64,000 nt of DNA, taken from Lolium rigidum. Taxonomy: Eukaryota; Streptophyta; Magnoliopsida; Poales; Poaceae. Positions 46,518-57,320 of this stretch are shown piece after piece. The translations under genes and the position numbers were made by a program. The notes under the pieces were generated by a model. That model had not been told where the DNA came from, ran no database searches, and was given only the letters and a program-made list of their open reading frames with translations. Location of the stretch: positions 38,655,769 to 38,719,768 of the forward strand of contig NC_061514.1 of NCBI RefSeq assembly GCF_022539505.1, written 5' to 3'. Position 1 is the stretch's first letter. Each line of letters starts with the position of its first letter.

Positions 46518-46692
46518 TTGCCTGGCTCCGGTGATGGAGGGGTGAGGATGGCGGCGCGCCTTCTACTCGTGCTAGTGTCTGTAGTCGTCGCTAGGTGGTC
46601 CAACGACCTATTTGTAGTTTTTATTACTTTTAGACATCTTTGTACTACTGTTGATGATTATTAATGGAACGGTGTAATTTTCGCAAAAAAAA
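46518..46692 (+). mobile_element. 5'-truncated LINE fragment with poly-A and long target duplication
   Basis: 175 bp ending in an A run (46685-46692). Flanks 46491-46517 and 46693-46719 are identical for about 25-27 bp ('aagtagcactgacttgttcc...'), the hallmark of LINE-type target-primed insertion. The sequence 'ctaggtggtcca..gacctattt' resembles the common 3' end of grass LINEs. Confidence 0.85.
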
Positions 46693-47039
46693 AAGTAGCA
46701 CTGACTTGTTCCGGTAAAAAAAACTATGGCATTGACTTGTTACAAAAATAACGGAAAGATTCTTGCTCTCGCATAAAGTGTCTTCTTTCCGATGAATCTA
46801 ACCCTTTAATGAAACTAATTTCTTGTTTGACTTCTTCGCAAAACTATTTCGGAATATGATCTCTGGGTTCGTTGTCACCGAGAACATCGTCGAAGTTGTG
46901 CAGGTTGGCACCAAACCGCACTTAGCCGAAGCAAGGTCGACGCCAATAGCATTGGTGTCGAACAACTTGGATTGCTTCCTGCTCAGTTTCTTTAGCGCCG
47001 AGCTCAAGGGTCAAACTATGAAATAGCTTTATCGAGGGG

Positions 47040-47345
47040 GCAGACGAGGAGTTAGTTTCACCTAGAGGTGTGTGGTTTGGGTTTCGCTCTTCCGATCTAG
47101 GATCCTCATCACTGACGATTGTTGCTGCTCTGACGCGTTGGTCCTTCGAGGGCCTTAACACGGTGACTTCCCGTCCATCCATTATGAAAGACTACCGCGA
47201 TAAGCTTTGCTAGACTCCGATAATGGAGTGGCTGGGACGGCGGAGGGCCCTTTGCTAGGTGATCAAAGACCTATTTATAAGTTTCACTATTTTTGATGTT
47301 TATTATACTATCAATGAAGATTATTAGTAATAGATCTGCGGTCCT
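47040..47345 (+). mobile_element. Older LINE 3'-end copy
   Basis: 'gctaggtgatcaaagacctattta' and the following 100 bp match the fragment at 46600-46680 with many substitutions; upstream 'cacggtgacttcccgtcc' is also typical of this LINE end. No intact poly-A or target duplication was identified. Confidence 0.55.
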
Positions 47346-48030
47346 TTTCGTAAATTCTTTTTGTCAAAAAAGCCATAAAGTCATACTTCCTTTTTTTTCA
47401 TCCATAGCCAATTGGCTATCCAAAAGCTTAAAAAAAACACCACAACTTGCGCCGAGGATAACCTTCGGACGATCACTTTCCCTTGCTAGATAAAGTTGGC
47501 CTCGTCATGAACTTTGGTACCCCGTATATCACCTCCGTATGAGGTTTGGCGACGACGTCGTAGCCCAGCGGACAGCGGCACGGCATGGTACGGGTACGAC
47601 ACGGTCCTGTCACCAGTCGTCGTCACCGGCCGTGTCCAATCACTCGGCGTCTGCCAATGATACTAGCCTATGATTGTGGTCGGTGACGCCGACCCGCGTA
47701 CTACGCCACAGCTCGACCGTGCCGTGCGTGCGGGCGCGGTGCACGGGGAGCCAGCCACACATGTACCATCCGCCGTGCATCAGGTCATCACTCATCAGGA
47801 TATGGAGATCATCGATGATCGATCGATCGATGCGGCGGTCAAACTCGCGTAGCCGTTGCTTTACGTGCAACTGAAGCCTGCACGACGTCAAACGGAAATT
47901 GTGGGAGGGCTGCCTTCTTTTTGGACTCGCCCCTATAGACACACGTTTCCTGTATTTTGGCGTTGGACTTATTTTTTTGGCCTAAAGTAAAATTAACCGT
48001 TCAACTTGGAGGTTGGAGTGCACTGTATAG
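47346..48030. other. Intergenic sequence, no gene recognised
   Basis: GC-rich middle (47540-47780) with short ORFs on both strands that do not look conserved, and a self-complementary 'gatcatcgatgatcgatcgatcgat' region (47806-47830). No element boundary seen. Confidence 0.4.
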
Positions 48031-48032
48031 TA

Positions 48033-48122
48033 CTTCCTTCGTCTAAAAATATATAGGTGCCTCAGTTTAAAGATACATATGTATCTAGATAAAAGCGAGA
48101 CACCTATTTCTAGACGGAGAGT
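48033..48122. mobile_element. Small Stowaway-type MITE
   Basis: About 90 bp with ends CTTCCTTCGTCTA... and ...TAGACGGAGAG, and inner complementary 'ataggtgcctc'/'gagacacctat'. TA precedes the left end (48031-48032). Confidence 0.65.
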
Positions 48123-48800
48123 AGTATACTTTGGCCATTTGGACTGGAAATCTAGCAATCGAGGATCCAAATATAATGTGCATTGTACCATCGATTTCAG
48201 CACGCGCCAGCTGGCACTCATCTTCCTGCCAGCTAGCTCGCATTCGCCGATGCGCATCTCCCGCACCGGCTCCAGCTGTTCACGTTGCAACTCCGAGCAT
48301 GCAGGTCATCCCGCCTGGGGCTGCCTCGTCATCCACCTCGTCCCGACATGGGAGAGGGCGTGCAGGGAGATCGAAGTTGTGGTAGGAGTCGGCCCCTGCT
48401 CTCGTGGCTCGCACGGGGCTCCCTCCCCAAGCGTGCACCGCCCGCATCCTTCACGCCGGTGCCGCCTCGCAGCTCCCGATACGTCCGAGCTCGTCGATAA
48501 CAGCGCCCACAACATTTTAGGTGAATTGCAGATGAGGTAATTTTCTTTGTGATTTTATTTGCATTTTTGTTTCTTATATGTGTATAAAAGTTCAATGATC
48601 ATAGTGTGCAGTTCGTAGCAAGCACACGATGAATCCATATGGATCATGCATGGATTTGTTCGATGAATCCATATGGATCATATATGTATTTTGAAATTTC
48701 TTGAATTGTATTCGCACGGAATATAAAAGCGCAAGTTAAGGGAGTCTAACTTTTCTTACGTATGGTAAAAAAAAAAAAGAAATACAGTGCACTGCAAGCC
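48123..48800. other. Intergenic sequence, no gene recognised
   Basis: Short GC-rich overlapping ORFs at 48180-48540 without recognisable domains, then AT-rich sequence with a repeated 'cgatgaatccatatggatcat' (48628 and 48661). Confidence 0.4.
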
Positions 48801-48865
48801 ATTTTTAGAGTATCCAATTTAGTGAGTCTGGTAGAGTTGCTCTAATGACGTGGTTGCTAGCTTTT

Positions 48866-49120
48866 CTATGTGTCTTTCTCAACATCGGATTGAGAGACCG
48901 ATAGCAATGCTTCCTCCAACCACTCCATGAAGTTATACATCCATGCTACCGAGCTGTCACGCAGCCTATATATACACACTTCCTTACTATCCTCATATCT
49001 GCAAGTAGCTATAGGTTGTTGACAACTTACATAGTTCATCTTGTTGATAGAGGAAAAAAGACAATAAAAGGTTGTTGAGATGCAAGAAAAGGGGAATCTG
49101 CTGGTTATGGATGGTTTCAT
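48866..49120 (-). other. Minus-strand ORF shared by both duplicate copies (copy A)
   Basis: 84 codons, MKPSITSRFPFSCISTTFYC..., ending with EDSKEVCIYRLRDSSVAWMY and a further 25 residues. The frame is also open in copy B (52022-52348, 108 codons). It could be an exon remnant; no family recognised. Confidence 0.3.
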
Positions 49121-49305
49121 AGTTAAGGAAACTTCGGGTTCTGAAAATAGAAGGCGTCGGGAGGAAGTATCTTAGCCAATGTATCACATTGCTAATGATA
49201 TCTTACACAAGTGACACAAAAGAGGGGAAGCATACCACTGTTGCATTGCATATGTGTGTCTGTGTTGCTATAGGCTTACATGGTACATACAAGTGGCTAC
49301 TCTAA

Positions 49306-49621
49306 GGGCATGGCCAACGCATAGCTCCAACATACTGCCCCGCAGGCCACGTAGGATCGGATTGTCAGAGTTGTTGCTCCACAGCATGTCAGTGTCGCTT
49401 CATCAGGAGGCGGGATCTCTACGATATGCATGGTCCTGGGAGAGAGAAGGAGATACAAACATGCAGGTGTCAGCCCTCTTGATGGATCCCTTCTTTGTTT
49501 TTTGCTGCAGAACGCCAGAGCTAGGTGTAGCTTGCGTTGGAGAACGAAAATCAATCAAGATGCTTCAGACACCTTTTTTACGTGAGGAAGCATGATCCGT
49601 ATGCCACCGCTGCTCATGCCC
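49306..49621. mobile_element. Tourist-like MITE in duplication copy A
   Basis: 316 bp, ends GGGCATGGCCAACGC and complement of TAGGGCATGAGCAGCGG, flanked by TAA (49303-49305, 49622-49624). The matching place in copy B (54621-54626, 'tctaagc') is an empty site with a single TAA, which fixes the boundaries. Confidence 0.85.
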
Positions 49622-49922
49622 TAAGCACTCCACTGCAAACGTTCTCTTCCTAGCTTTCACGGCCAGGACAATATCTTCATAGCACGAAATTTTGTTTTGA
49701 CATTTGTAAATAAAAAAGTCTAATTGACAGTATCAGCCGGTTATGTCCGCGTCGTGCGTCCATAATGAGCAATGCTACATCTACGGACGCCGCCTAAAAA
49801 AAAAATCTTACGAACAACCGCCTACAGACAAACCAGATCAGTACGTGCTCCACACTTTTAAGGAGTGGAAAAAATTAGGACCAAACACCAGCCACCACAT
49901 CAGCCCGTAAGCACATCGCTTA

Positions 49923-50241
49923 GGGCATGTACATTGGTTTAGACGGATGGTGTCTGTAGTACTACTCCATATCATCTATAGACAATGATATAGACAGTGT
50001 ATACAATAGTCTATCTGTAAGTTGTCTATTTTTAGTCATAGCTATATGTGAGTATAAATTATAGACACTCTTCATACAACAACAAAAATAATGCATGTAA
50101 GCTGTTTGTAAGAAGCCTACAAACTGTCTGCAACTTTACAGACAACCTCCTTCTCTCTCATCATTCTCTTTCCTCCATATCACCAAAATCACCTATAACT
50201 ACCTCTTACGGATAGCTGACTCATCACCATTGTACATGCCC
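49923..50241. mobile_element. Tourist-like MITE
   Basis: 319 bp, ends GGGCATGTACATTGG and CCATTGTACATGCCC, flanked by TTA (49920-49922, 50242-50244). AT-rich interior. Confidence 0.85.
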
Positions 50242-50629
50242 TTAGGATAGTTCCCCTAGGTCTAGGATTATTGGTCCATAAGAGCCCAAAAAACGCAAAC
50301 TGAAAACGGCGAGTTCAGTGCACCGAAAACGCGAGTTCTGTTGAATTTCGCAGTGGCGCAGAATAGAAACCGTAAAATGGAACTGAAAAGAGGAATTCGA
50401 AATGGCGCGGGTAAATTAAGGTGATGATCATAGTTCTAGATGACATAGATGCTCCGATTGAGCATCGATACTTACAGAGTTCGAGAAATTGAAGCTAATA
50501 GATAGTTACACCGGCAAGCGTGACCTAGCTAAATGCGGCCTAATGACCTATGGCGCGCGGCGGTGCCGGTGGTGGCGGAGAAGGTCGGCGGCGTGGAAGA
50601 TCTTCACGCATCGTCCTTGTCAAGCTCGA

Positions 50630-51057
50630 CTATTTCAAGCTTGACGTGGCGGACGCGGGCCTCCCGGCGGGCCGCCTCGTACTCCCTGACCTGGTGGACT
50701 TCGTCTGCGCGAGGACGGGCTCCTCCTCGTCGCTGCCGTGGACGTAGTCCCCGTCGGAGATGGTCGGCGACCGCGCGGGGACGAGGTCGTCCTCCTCGTT
50801 GCTCTTCGCCACGGGCAGCCGCGGTGTGCGGCTCGACTGGCCGGAGGAGGATCCCTCACCGGCGTTGCCGTAGCGAGCGAGCTTGCCTGGGGGCGTGAGC
50901 CCCCAGTTCGTCCACCGACGAGTGCTCCGCTTCCGCACGCCCTCGCTTTTGTTCCACTTGCGCCGCTCCGCGTCGGTGCGAAAGATAGGCGTACGCGGCG
51001 GCGAGTCCCGCCGCCCAATCCCGCGGCACGGCCAGCGGAGCCTCCACGGGAAGCCAT
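50630..51057 (-). pseudogene. GC-rich hypothetical ORF, frameshifted, possibly transposon-derived
   Basis: Minus-strand ATG at 51057 (MASRGGSAGRAAGLGGGTRR) with a TATA-like CATATTAAAAG at 51190-51200. After about 33 residues the coding signal shifts to another frame (RKWNKSEGVRKRSTRRWTNW, then GNAGEGSSSGQSSRTPRLPV, DYVHGSDEEEPVLAQTKS) and stops at 50630. Basic N-terminus, acidic and Ser-rich C-terminus. I do not recognise the family; similar short GC-rich proteins are common in grass repeats. Function unknown. Confidence 0.4.
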
Positions 51058-51204
51058 TGCGTGGCGGCGGGCTTCGGATCGGTGTCTAGGGCTACGTGGA
51101 TTGCTCGTCGGAGCTGGCAACTGGCGGCGGCAGGGGGAGAGGAACGACGGAGGGGAGTAGGGTTTGCGAACCGAACTCCCCTCCGAACCCTTTTAATATG
51201 GGGC

Positions 51205-51965
51205 GTCCGCTGGATTTCTCAGGCCCCTAAACTTCGTTTACGGTCGGTCCATGTTTTGTACTCTGATCTAATAGTGCTTGGCAGTATCGCTCGAAAGGAA
51301 AAAAAAAAAAGGGAACGGCCTTGCACGGTCGCACCTGCTCCCCAACGTCATGGCGAGAAACGCATGCGGGGATCTTGGCGAGCAGCCGCCACCGCAACAG
51401 CTCTCCCCGCGCACAGCCGCCGCCACTGCTCCTCGGCTCGCTAGCCGCCGCGGCTGCTCCTCCGCGAATCTACACCGGCTGCGGCACCGCCGCGCGTCCT
51501 AGGGTTGAGCTCCGCACGCGCCAGCGACCTCGATCCGTCCATGGCGGTTACGGCCACTGCTCCTCCACCCAGGCCACTTCCGAAGAGGATGACGTCCATG
51601 AGCGGATTTGGGAGGGATTTCGACCTTATTTGGCTCCGATGATCTCCAGCGTGGCAGATTGGTAGGGGATTCTGAGGATTTGTCTCTCGTTGACCTCCGG
51701 GCGTGGCGGATTTGTAGCAGGCGGGACATGGCGTTGCTGCCATGGTCGTTGACGAAGGGCAACTTTTGGGGATTTGTTGATGTTGCATGTGTACATCACT
51801 TTCGGTGTGTACGTATAAGCAAAATGGTATAATATTTTGTGTGTGTATATGATACGGAGAAATTGCACAGTGTTGGATAATTTAGGAAAAAATGTTGGAT
51901 ATATTACAGAGATGTTGACAGACTATAGAAAAATGCAACAGTGTATATGCTACGGAGAAATTGCC
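51205..51965. other. Intergenic sequence with GC-rich ORFs, no gene recognised
   Basis: Overlapping ORFs at 51278-51760 on both strands lack domains. Upstream of 51320 is an A run (51299-51311). Confidence 0.4.
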
Positions 51966-52021
51966 TTTTTTAGAGTATCCGATTTAGTGAGTCTGGTAGA
52001 GCTGCTCTAATGACGTGGTTG

Positions 52022-52348
52022 CTAGCTTTTCTGTGAGTCTCTCTGAGCATCGGATTGAAAGATCGATATCACTGCTTCCCCCAACCACTCCATGAAGTTA
52101 TACATCCATGCTACCGAGCTGTCACGCAGCCTATATATATACACTTCCTTACTATCCTCATATCTGCAAGTAGCTATAGGTTGTTGACAACTTACATAGT
52201 CCATCTTGTTGATAGAGGAAAAAAGACAATAAAAGGTTGTTGAGATGCAAGAAAAGGGGAATGTGCTGGTTATGGATGGTTTCATAGTTAAGGAAACTGC
52301 GTTTGGGTTTTGAGAATAGTAGGCATCGGGAGGAAGTATCTTAGCCAA
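52022..52348 (-). other. Minus-strand ORF shared by both duplicate copies (copy B)
   Basis: 108 codons; the region EDSKEVYIYRLRDSSVAWMY is conserved with copy A. See the entry at 48866. Confidence 0.3.
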
Positions 52349-52446
52349 TATAACACATCGCTAAGGATATTTTACACAAGTGGCACAAAAGAGGAGAATC
52401 GTACCTGTGTTGCGTATGTGTGTTCATGTTGCTATAGGCTTACATG

Positions 52447-54551
52447 CAGTGGCAGAGGCATGAAAAAATTGGAGGCTGGGCACACTTCAAAAAAAATCTT
52501 TTGCACCTAGCCCTTGTGCAAAAAAAAAATTGCTAAATTAATATGGAGTGGCATGCTAGCAAGGTGTGCTTGCCACGGGATACCATTGAAGTCGAAATAA
52601 AACTCAATGGCATCCCATTACGCCTAGATTTATCCTTACTGAAGAAAACCTTGTAGTATAATTAATAAGAAAGTTGAATTTCTTCAGTTCCATAGCATTT
52701 TCTTCTGACAGGAAATTCATCTTTCTATAGACTGCATCATCCTTTTCTCGAAGAAGTCATTCTGTAGTAAATTAAGCATAGCTCTATATATGGTTTTAAA
52801 GGTTTTATTATACAAGTTAATGTAGAGGAGACATGTCTTTTATATACTCTCCATCAGTCTACACGTATGTGCATGAGCATTTCGTAAATTTGGCAGGGAT
52901 GGGCTTGGCTAGTTGGAGTTCTACTGGTTCCAGCTTGCTGTGGGCTGTTTCGGCTCGATCCCACGCTAGGCGTTGGTGTGCGGCAACTCTGGTTGCACGG
53001 CCGCGGGGCCAGGCGGCGAGCGGCGCGAAGGGGATAGGGTGGAGGCTAGCGACGGAAGGCGGGGGCCGGTGAGACGGTGAGTGCGGCCGGCGCCGGCGGC
53101 CGCTAGAGCTAGGTTGTTGGAACTGTTAGTTCGCTTGCTTCGGTATGTATTGGCCTATTGGGCGGAAAACGCATGGTTGAACCTGGCGGTATATGCTCTG
53201 CAGGTAGTTTAGCTTTCATCGGTCTCAGCTTCACGCGGCCATACAACTGCAGCAGTCATTTTATGGTAAAAAGGAGGAGGCTACGAAGCCGGAATACACT
53301 CCTGGGGCCTAGCACTTAAATGCATCTCTCTCCTTCCGCTTATCTTCGGACGTCCCTTATCTTCACAACAGCAACTGACAGCTCACAACCAGAGAGCAAG
53401 GCCATCGGCACCGAGCTCTTATTGGACTGCGCCGGCAGCAGCCCGATGATGGTCTCGAGACGGCGCACTGTTTCTTGAGGGCGTCCGTGTCCGTGACGCT
53501 GCCGCATTTGTCCGCCGCCGACATGTCCCTGCAGATCATGAGCCCGTGCAGCGAGCTCGGGACGGGGCGGCGTCGGCGCGAGCTCGGGGCGGGGCCGGCG
53601 TTGGGGCGACCTCGGGGCAAGGCTCGGGGCAGCTGAGCAGCGCACGCGCGCGCGCGGCGGCGCCTTGCGGCACGACCATGCTGCTCCTCGAGTGCTTCGA
53701 CCTGCTCCAAAAACTCGGTTCCTCCCACGACCGTGGCGGGCGTGGCGGCGTGGAGGACGTGGCGGCATGGCGAAAGCGCGTGCGCGGGGCGGCGTGGCGG
53801 ACCCGGACGTGGCGGATGAGGCAGAAGCACGTGGAAGTGGGGAACGCGTCGGAAGCGCGCGGACGTGGCGGCATGGCGGACGCCATCGCCGCGCCGTCCC
53901 CCGACCTCGCCCGCGTGCACGCCGGGGCCACCGCGTCGTCGTCGCCCGGCCCGACGAGCTGCCGCAACCCTCTCGCCGTCTGCCGCCCGCGCGAGGCGCT
54001 GCTAGCCTGCCATGGCGTACACGTGACGACACGCGAAGGACGGCGCCCGCGCCGTTTGCGAGCACGAGGGCGACGTCGGGCGCCGTTGCAACCCCTAGCG
54101 CCGCCGGCGGCGTCGGGGAACAGCCTGGCGATGGCTCCGGGCTTATTCGGCGGGGGCGGGCCCGGGAGCTGGCGAGGCTGGGCGACGTGGAGGCGCCATG
54201 CGGCGTGCGCGCTGCGCCGGTGCAGCCTAGAGCCATATGGTCCGTGGAGGTAGAAGAAGCATCAGAAAATATATTATCTAATCCACAAAGCAGGTCCCGC
54301 ATACTGTATTGCTCCGTATGATCTAAGTTTTACCACAGTAAATCGGCTAGCCCACCTTTTAGCAGTGGTCCCTGCAACATGTGCTGGACCAATGAATTGC
54401 CGACTTCACCACGGATCACATGCCGCCGAGTTCTAAAAAGCCACTCTCCCTATTGGGCCATATTTTGGTTTCTAGAGCCTGAATAGCAGTAGTAGGTAAA
54501 AAGACTTCAAGATTTCTGGGGCCCCCGGCCCACCCGCTGGGTACGCCCATA
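52447..54551. mobile_element. hAT-like DNA element with captured gene sequence
   Basis: 2105 bp flanked by the 8-bp duplication CTTACATG (52439-52446, 54552-54559); copy A has one CTTACATG at the empty site (49275-49282). Ends are CAGTGGCAGAGGC and ...GGGTACGCCCATA, with short imperfect complementarity. An 8-bp duplication fits the hAT superfamily. No transposase is recognised. The GC-rich interior (53340-54250) contains an NPH3-like fragment. Confidence 0.7.
53340..53530 (-). pseudogene. NPH3-domain gene fragment inside the hAT-like element
   Basis: On the minus strand, about 53468-53390, the translation includes LETIIGLLPAQSNKSSVPMA followed by LLSG, which resembles the 'E.IVGLLP.Q..KSSVPM.FL..LL' stretch of plant NPH3/RPT2-like proteins (phototropin signalling adaptors). 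The flanking frames are long GC-rich ORFs but not convincingly NPH3. It is a fragment, not a working gene. Confidence 0.5.
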
Positions 54552-54744
54552 CTTACATGCTACGGAGTATATACATACAAAGTGACTACTCTAAGTATTC
54601 TCAAAAGAAAAAGTGACTACTCTAAGCACACCACTACCGACGTTCTATTCCCAGCTTTCACGCACGGCCAGGACAAGATCTTCATAACACCATCAAAAAT
54701 TAACTTAATAGACGAGATGCCGTTTTGGCATTTGTAAATTCGCT

Positions 54745-56879
54745 TCTGCATTCACGTCCACGGGCTTTAAAATTTATTTGTTATGCTGTGATACAAAGAT
54801 GATGTCTTCATCCAACCTTAAGCTAATGGTTAGACAAATAATATAGCCTAAATGTGCAGAAATTTAATCAAATTCTGACAAGATGAGCACACAATTAACA
54901 GCCCAGTTTTGTGTAGTCACGGGCCATTTAAATGCAATTGTCAACTTTTTGTCGGAATCATTTTTACTAATTGGGTAGATATGAAGGAGAAAATTGATTT
55001 TGGGCACACGAGGAAGAAATGAATTGCACTTTTCATTCCATTTCTATGACCTTGGCCAACATTTCTCAAACCGTATAGAGCTGGTTTCTAGGTGACTCCA
55101 AGGAGCCTATACTTAATAATTCACTATGGATTAGTCAAATGAAATGTTGGATTGCACGCTCTTCACTTCTCCATTTTAGGCTTAGAAAGTTAAACTAGTG
55201 TATCAAAATTTATCAACCTATTGCCTTTCCCCAAAACAAACATGTTTTTTTCAAGTTTGCCAAACCTGTTAAGCATGATTTTTAGTACACCTAGGTCCGA
55301 AAAATCCACTGATCACTCCTTTACTTTCTACAGACTATGATAATCTATCTCCTACATCTAATGCAGGCCCTAGACACCTTTTCTAATAGTACAAAGTAGT
55401 TCCCTTCCTTCCCGATTTATTTCTAGTGACCAAGGAGGAATTACTCTATGAAAATCCTCTAGTTATTGTCCCCAATTAATCATATGCATGCACGGATTCC
55501 TAGTTTAGTAGGAGGTTGGGATTACTAGGGAGGACTCACACATGAACGAATCCAACCTGTTTGCGGGATCTTTGTACTTCGGTTAGAGGCATGTAAGCCG
55601 AGAAAGAAGGGATAACTCATCTATTTGTGATTTTATAATGTTGTTTCCATTGTTATCGACGGTAGTCACCGTTGTTTAATACTGACATCTCCATGTCTTA
55701 ATTGTTTCAAATATTATTTTTATGTTTTTCTCGATCGAATGCCATCCAAACAACTCATGCTTGTACTTTTGTAAATAGCGATTTGAGAATAATTATCTTA
55801 GCATCATATGAGTCATAACCCTGCCCCTCACTTTGCCCATAAGTCTATATACATGTACAATCAACTTTGCGAGCATTGTGAGTTGAGATTGACTTGTGAG
55901 CCGGCCAATTTTCAAAGGAAAAACAAAAATGATCCCCGGTGCATATGCACCCAGTAGATATAAAATATGTTTCAAAAAGTTAAAAAATTTAGGATTTTTT
56001 TCACATGTAGAGGGCCATGTTCTATGTACGTACATAAAGTTTCACATAAAACCAACATTTTTTGTGCCCTGTGTAAAAAAGACAAATTTTTGCACGAAAC
56101 ATGTCAGTTTTTGCTGGAACAACTTTGTGAGCACGTAACATGCCAAGATATACATAAGACATTTTTTTTGTATTTATTTACATTTTAAAATATGGTCAAA
56201 ATACATTTCAAATAAAGGATGCATATGAACCCGGGTGTAGAAACACCCTGTCGCAACATCATAACTTAATGTCCTCTATCTGCTTATATATGATGGTCTA
56301 CATTACTTCCTCGCCCACCTTTCCCTGCTACCACATGGGGTATACCATATCGACAACAACGTACATTCATCTATATATCATCTCAAACATTGTTAGTTTG
56401 TGAATATTTTAGTCCACACTCACGCTCACATATACACGCATACACTCACTCTTATGAACACACACACAGACCCTACCTCTATGAGCACCTCTGAGCCGGC
56501 GAATTGGATCATGAATTTGATGAAGTCGCTAAGTTCTAATCGGAGTAGCATGCATCGGAAAATACACATTTGCATTTTTAGGGACCATCATGCACAATCA
56601 AATATAAAACAGAAGAAAAAGAATTGATCACTATTCCTCATTAGTCAACTAAAAAATAATTAACCAAAATAGATAGGAAACATGATGAGGTTCTTTGATC
56701 ATGAAATTTGCGTGATAACTTACAAATTACCCACTAGACATCGCTCTGGCGATATCTAGCTAAAAATATCTCTTATTCCAACGCAGAAAAAACAACAAGA
56801 TAAGATAATCAAGCTGCAGCAAGGAGGAAGAAAGGTGGTTCCATCGATCTCCGCGACGAACACAAGGAGGTCACAGGAA
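54745..56879. other. Intergenic sequence, no gene recognised
   Basis: AT-rich. 55930-56245 looks like a small palindromic repeat unit ('ggtgcatatgcaccc' near 55940 and 'gatgcatatgaacccgggtg' near 56218). A CA/CTCA-rich stretch lies at 56418-56475. Short ORFs only. On the minus strand 56756-56880 has an open frame continuing out of the copia insertion. Confidence 0.4.
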
Positions 56880-56884
56880 CAACC

Positions 56885-57095
56885 TGTTAGAATACATGCA
56901 CATGAACCGTATGACTCCAGGTACGGTGTAGTACACCGACCTAGGTCAACATTGTATGATGCCACGGTTGGGGCTCGGTGTAGTACACCGACTTAGGTCA
57001 ACATTGTATGATGCCACGGTTGGGGCTCTTCCAACCTATATAAACATGGAACCCGGGCCCTAACGGGCACACCGGTTAAACCCTAAAACTCAATA
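56885..57095 (+). repeat. 5' LTR of the copia element
   Basis: 211 bp, TGTTAGAATAC... to ...AAACTCAATA. It contains a tandem duplication of about 50 bp ('cggtgtagtacaccgac.taggtc...'), and the TATA box CCTATATAAACATG near 57033. Confidence 0.93.
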
Positions 57096-57107
57096 TGGTA
57101 TCAGAGC
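57096..57107 (+). promoter_or_regulatory. Primer-binding site of the copia element
   Basis: TGGTATCAGAGC, initiator-Met tRNA site, immediately after the LTR. Confidence 0.92.
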
Positions 57108-57320
57108 CCTCCCCTCCCATGACCTAGCCGCCGCTCTGAAAACTCCCCACGATCCTTGATCGGAAACCAAGACCCTCTCTACGATCTCTTGATCGGAAGC
57201 CACCACAACCTACACTACGATCTCTGATCGGAAACTCAAAGCCATACCCACGATCCTTGATCGGAAAACCCTCAAAAGCCCCACTACGATCATCAGATCG
57301 GAAGACACATCCTTGACTCA
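57108..57320 (+). other. Copia leader with repeated 'ACGATC.CTTGATCGGAA' units
   Basis: Five imperfect repeats of 'cgatc.(c/t)ttgatcggaa' spaced 35-45 bp apart (57148, 57180, 57218, 57250, 57286) lie between the primer site and gag, a possible packaging or dimerisation region. Confidence 0.5.

Larger units (their letters stand above)
48801..49712. repeat. Segmental duplication, copy A
   Basis: Matches copy B (51966-52446 plus 54552-54742) over about 600 bp of shared sequence with a few percent divergence. Copy A has a Tourist-like MITE that B lacks and lacks the hAT-like element found in B. Confidence 0.85.
51966..54742. repeat. Segmental duplication, copy B, split by a hAT-like element
   Basis: 51966-52446 matches 48801-49282; 54552-54742 matches 49275-49305 plus 49622-49712. 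The 2.1 kb between is an insertion absent from copy A. A small local repeat 'aagtgactactctaag' occurs twice (54580 and 54611). Confidence 0.85.

Noticed and set aside
47800..47835. Nested GATC palindromes
   Set aside because: Short simple-sequence palindrome; no evidence of origin or regulatory role.
53546..54321. Long plus-strand ORFs of 218-235 codons
   Set aside because: GC-rich overlapping frames without domain; the protein-like signal (NPH3-like) is on the minus strand.
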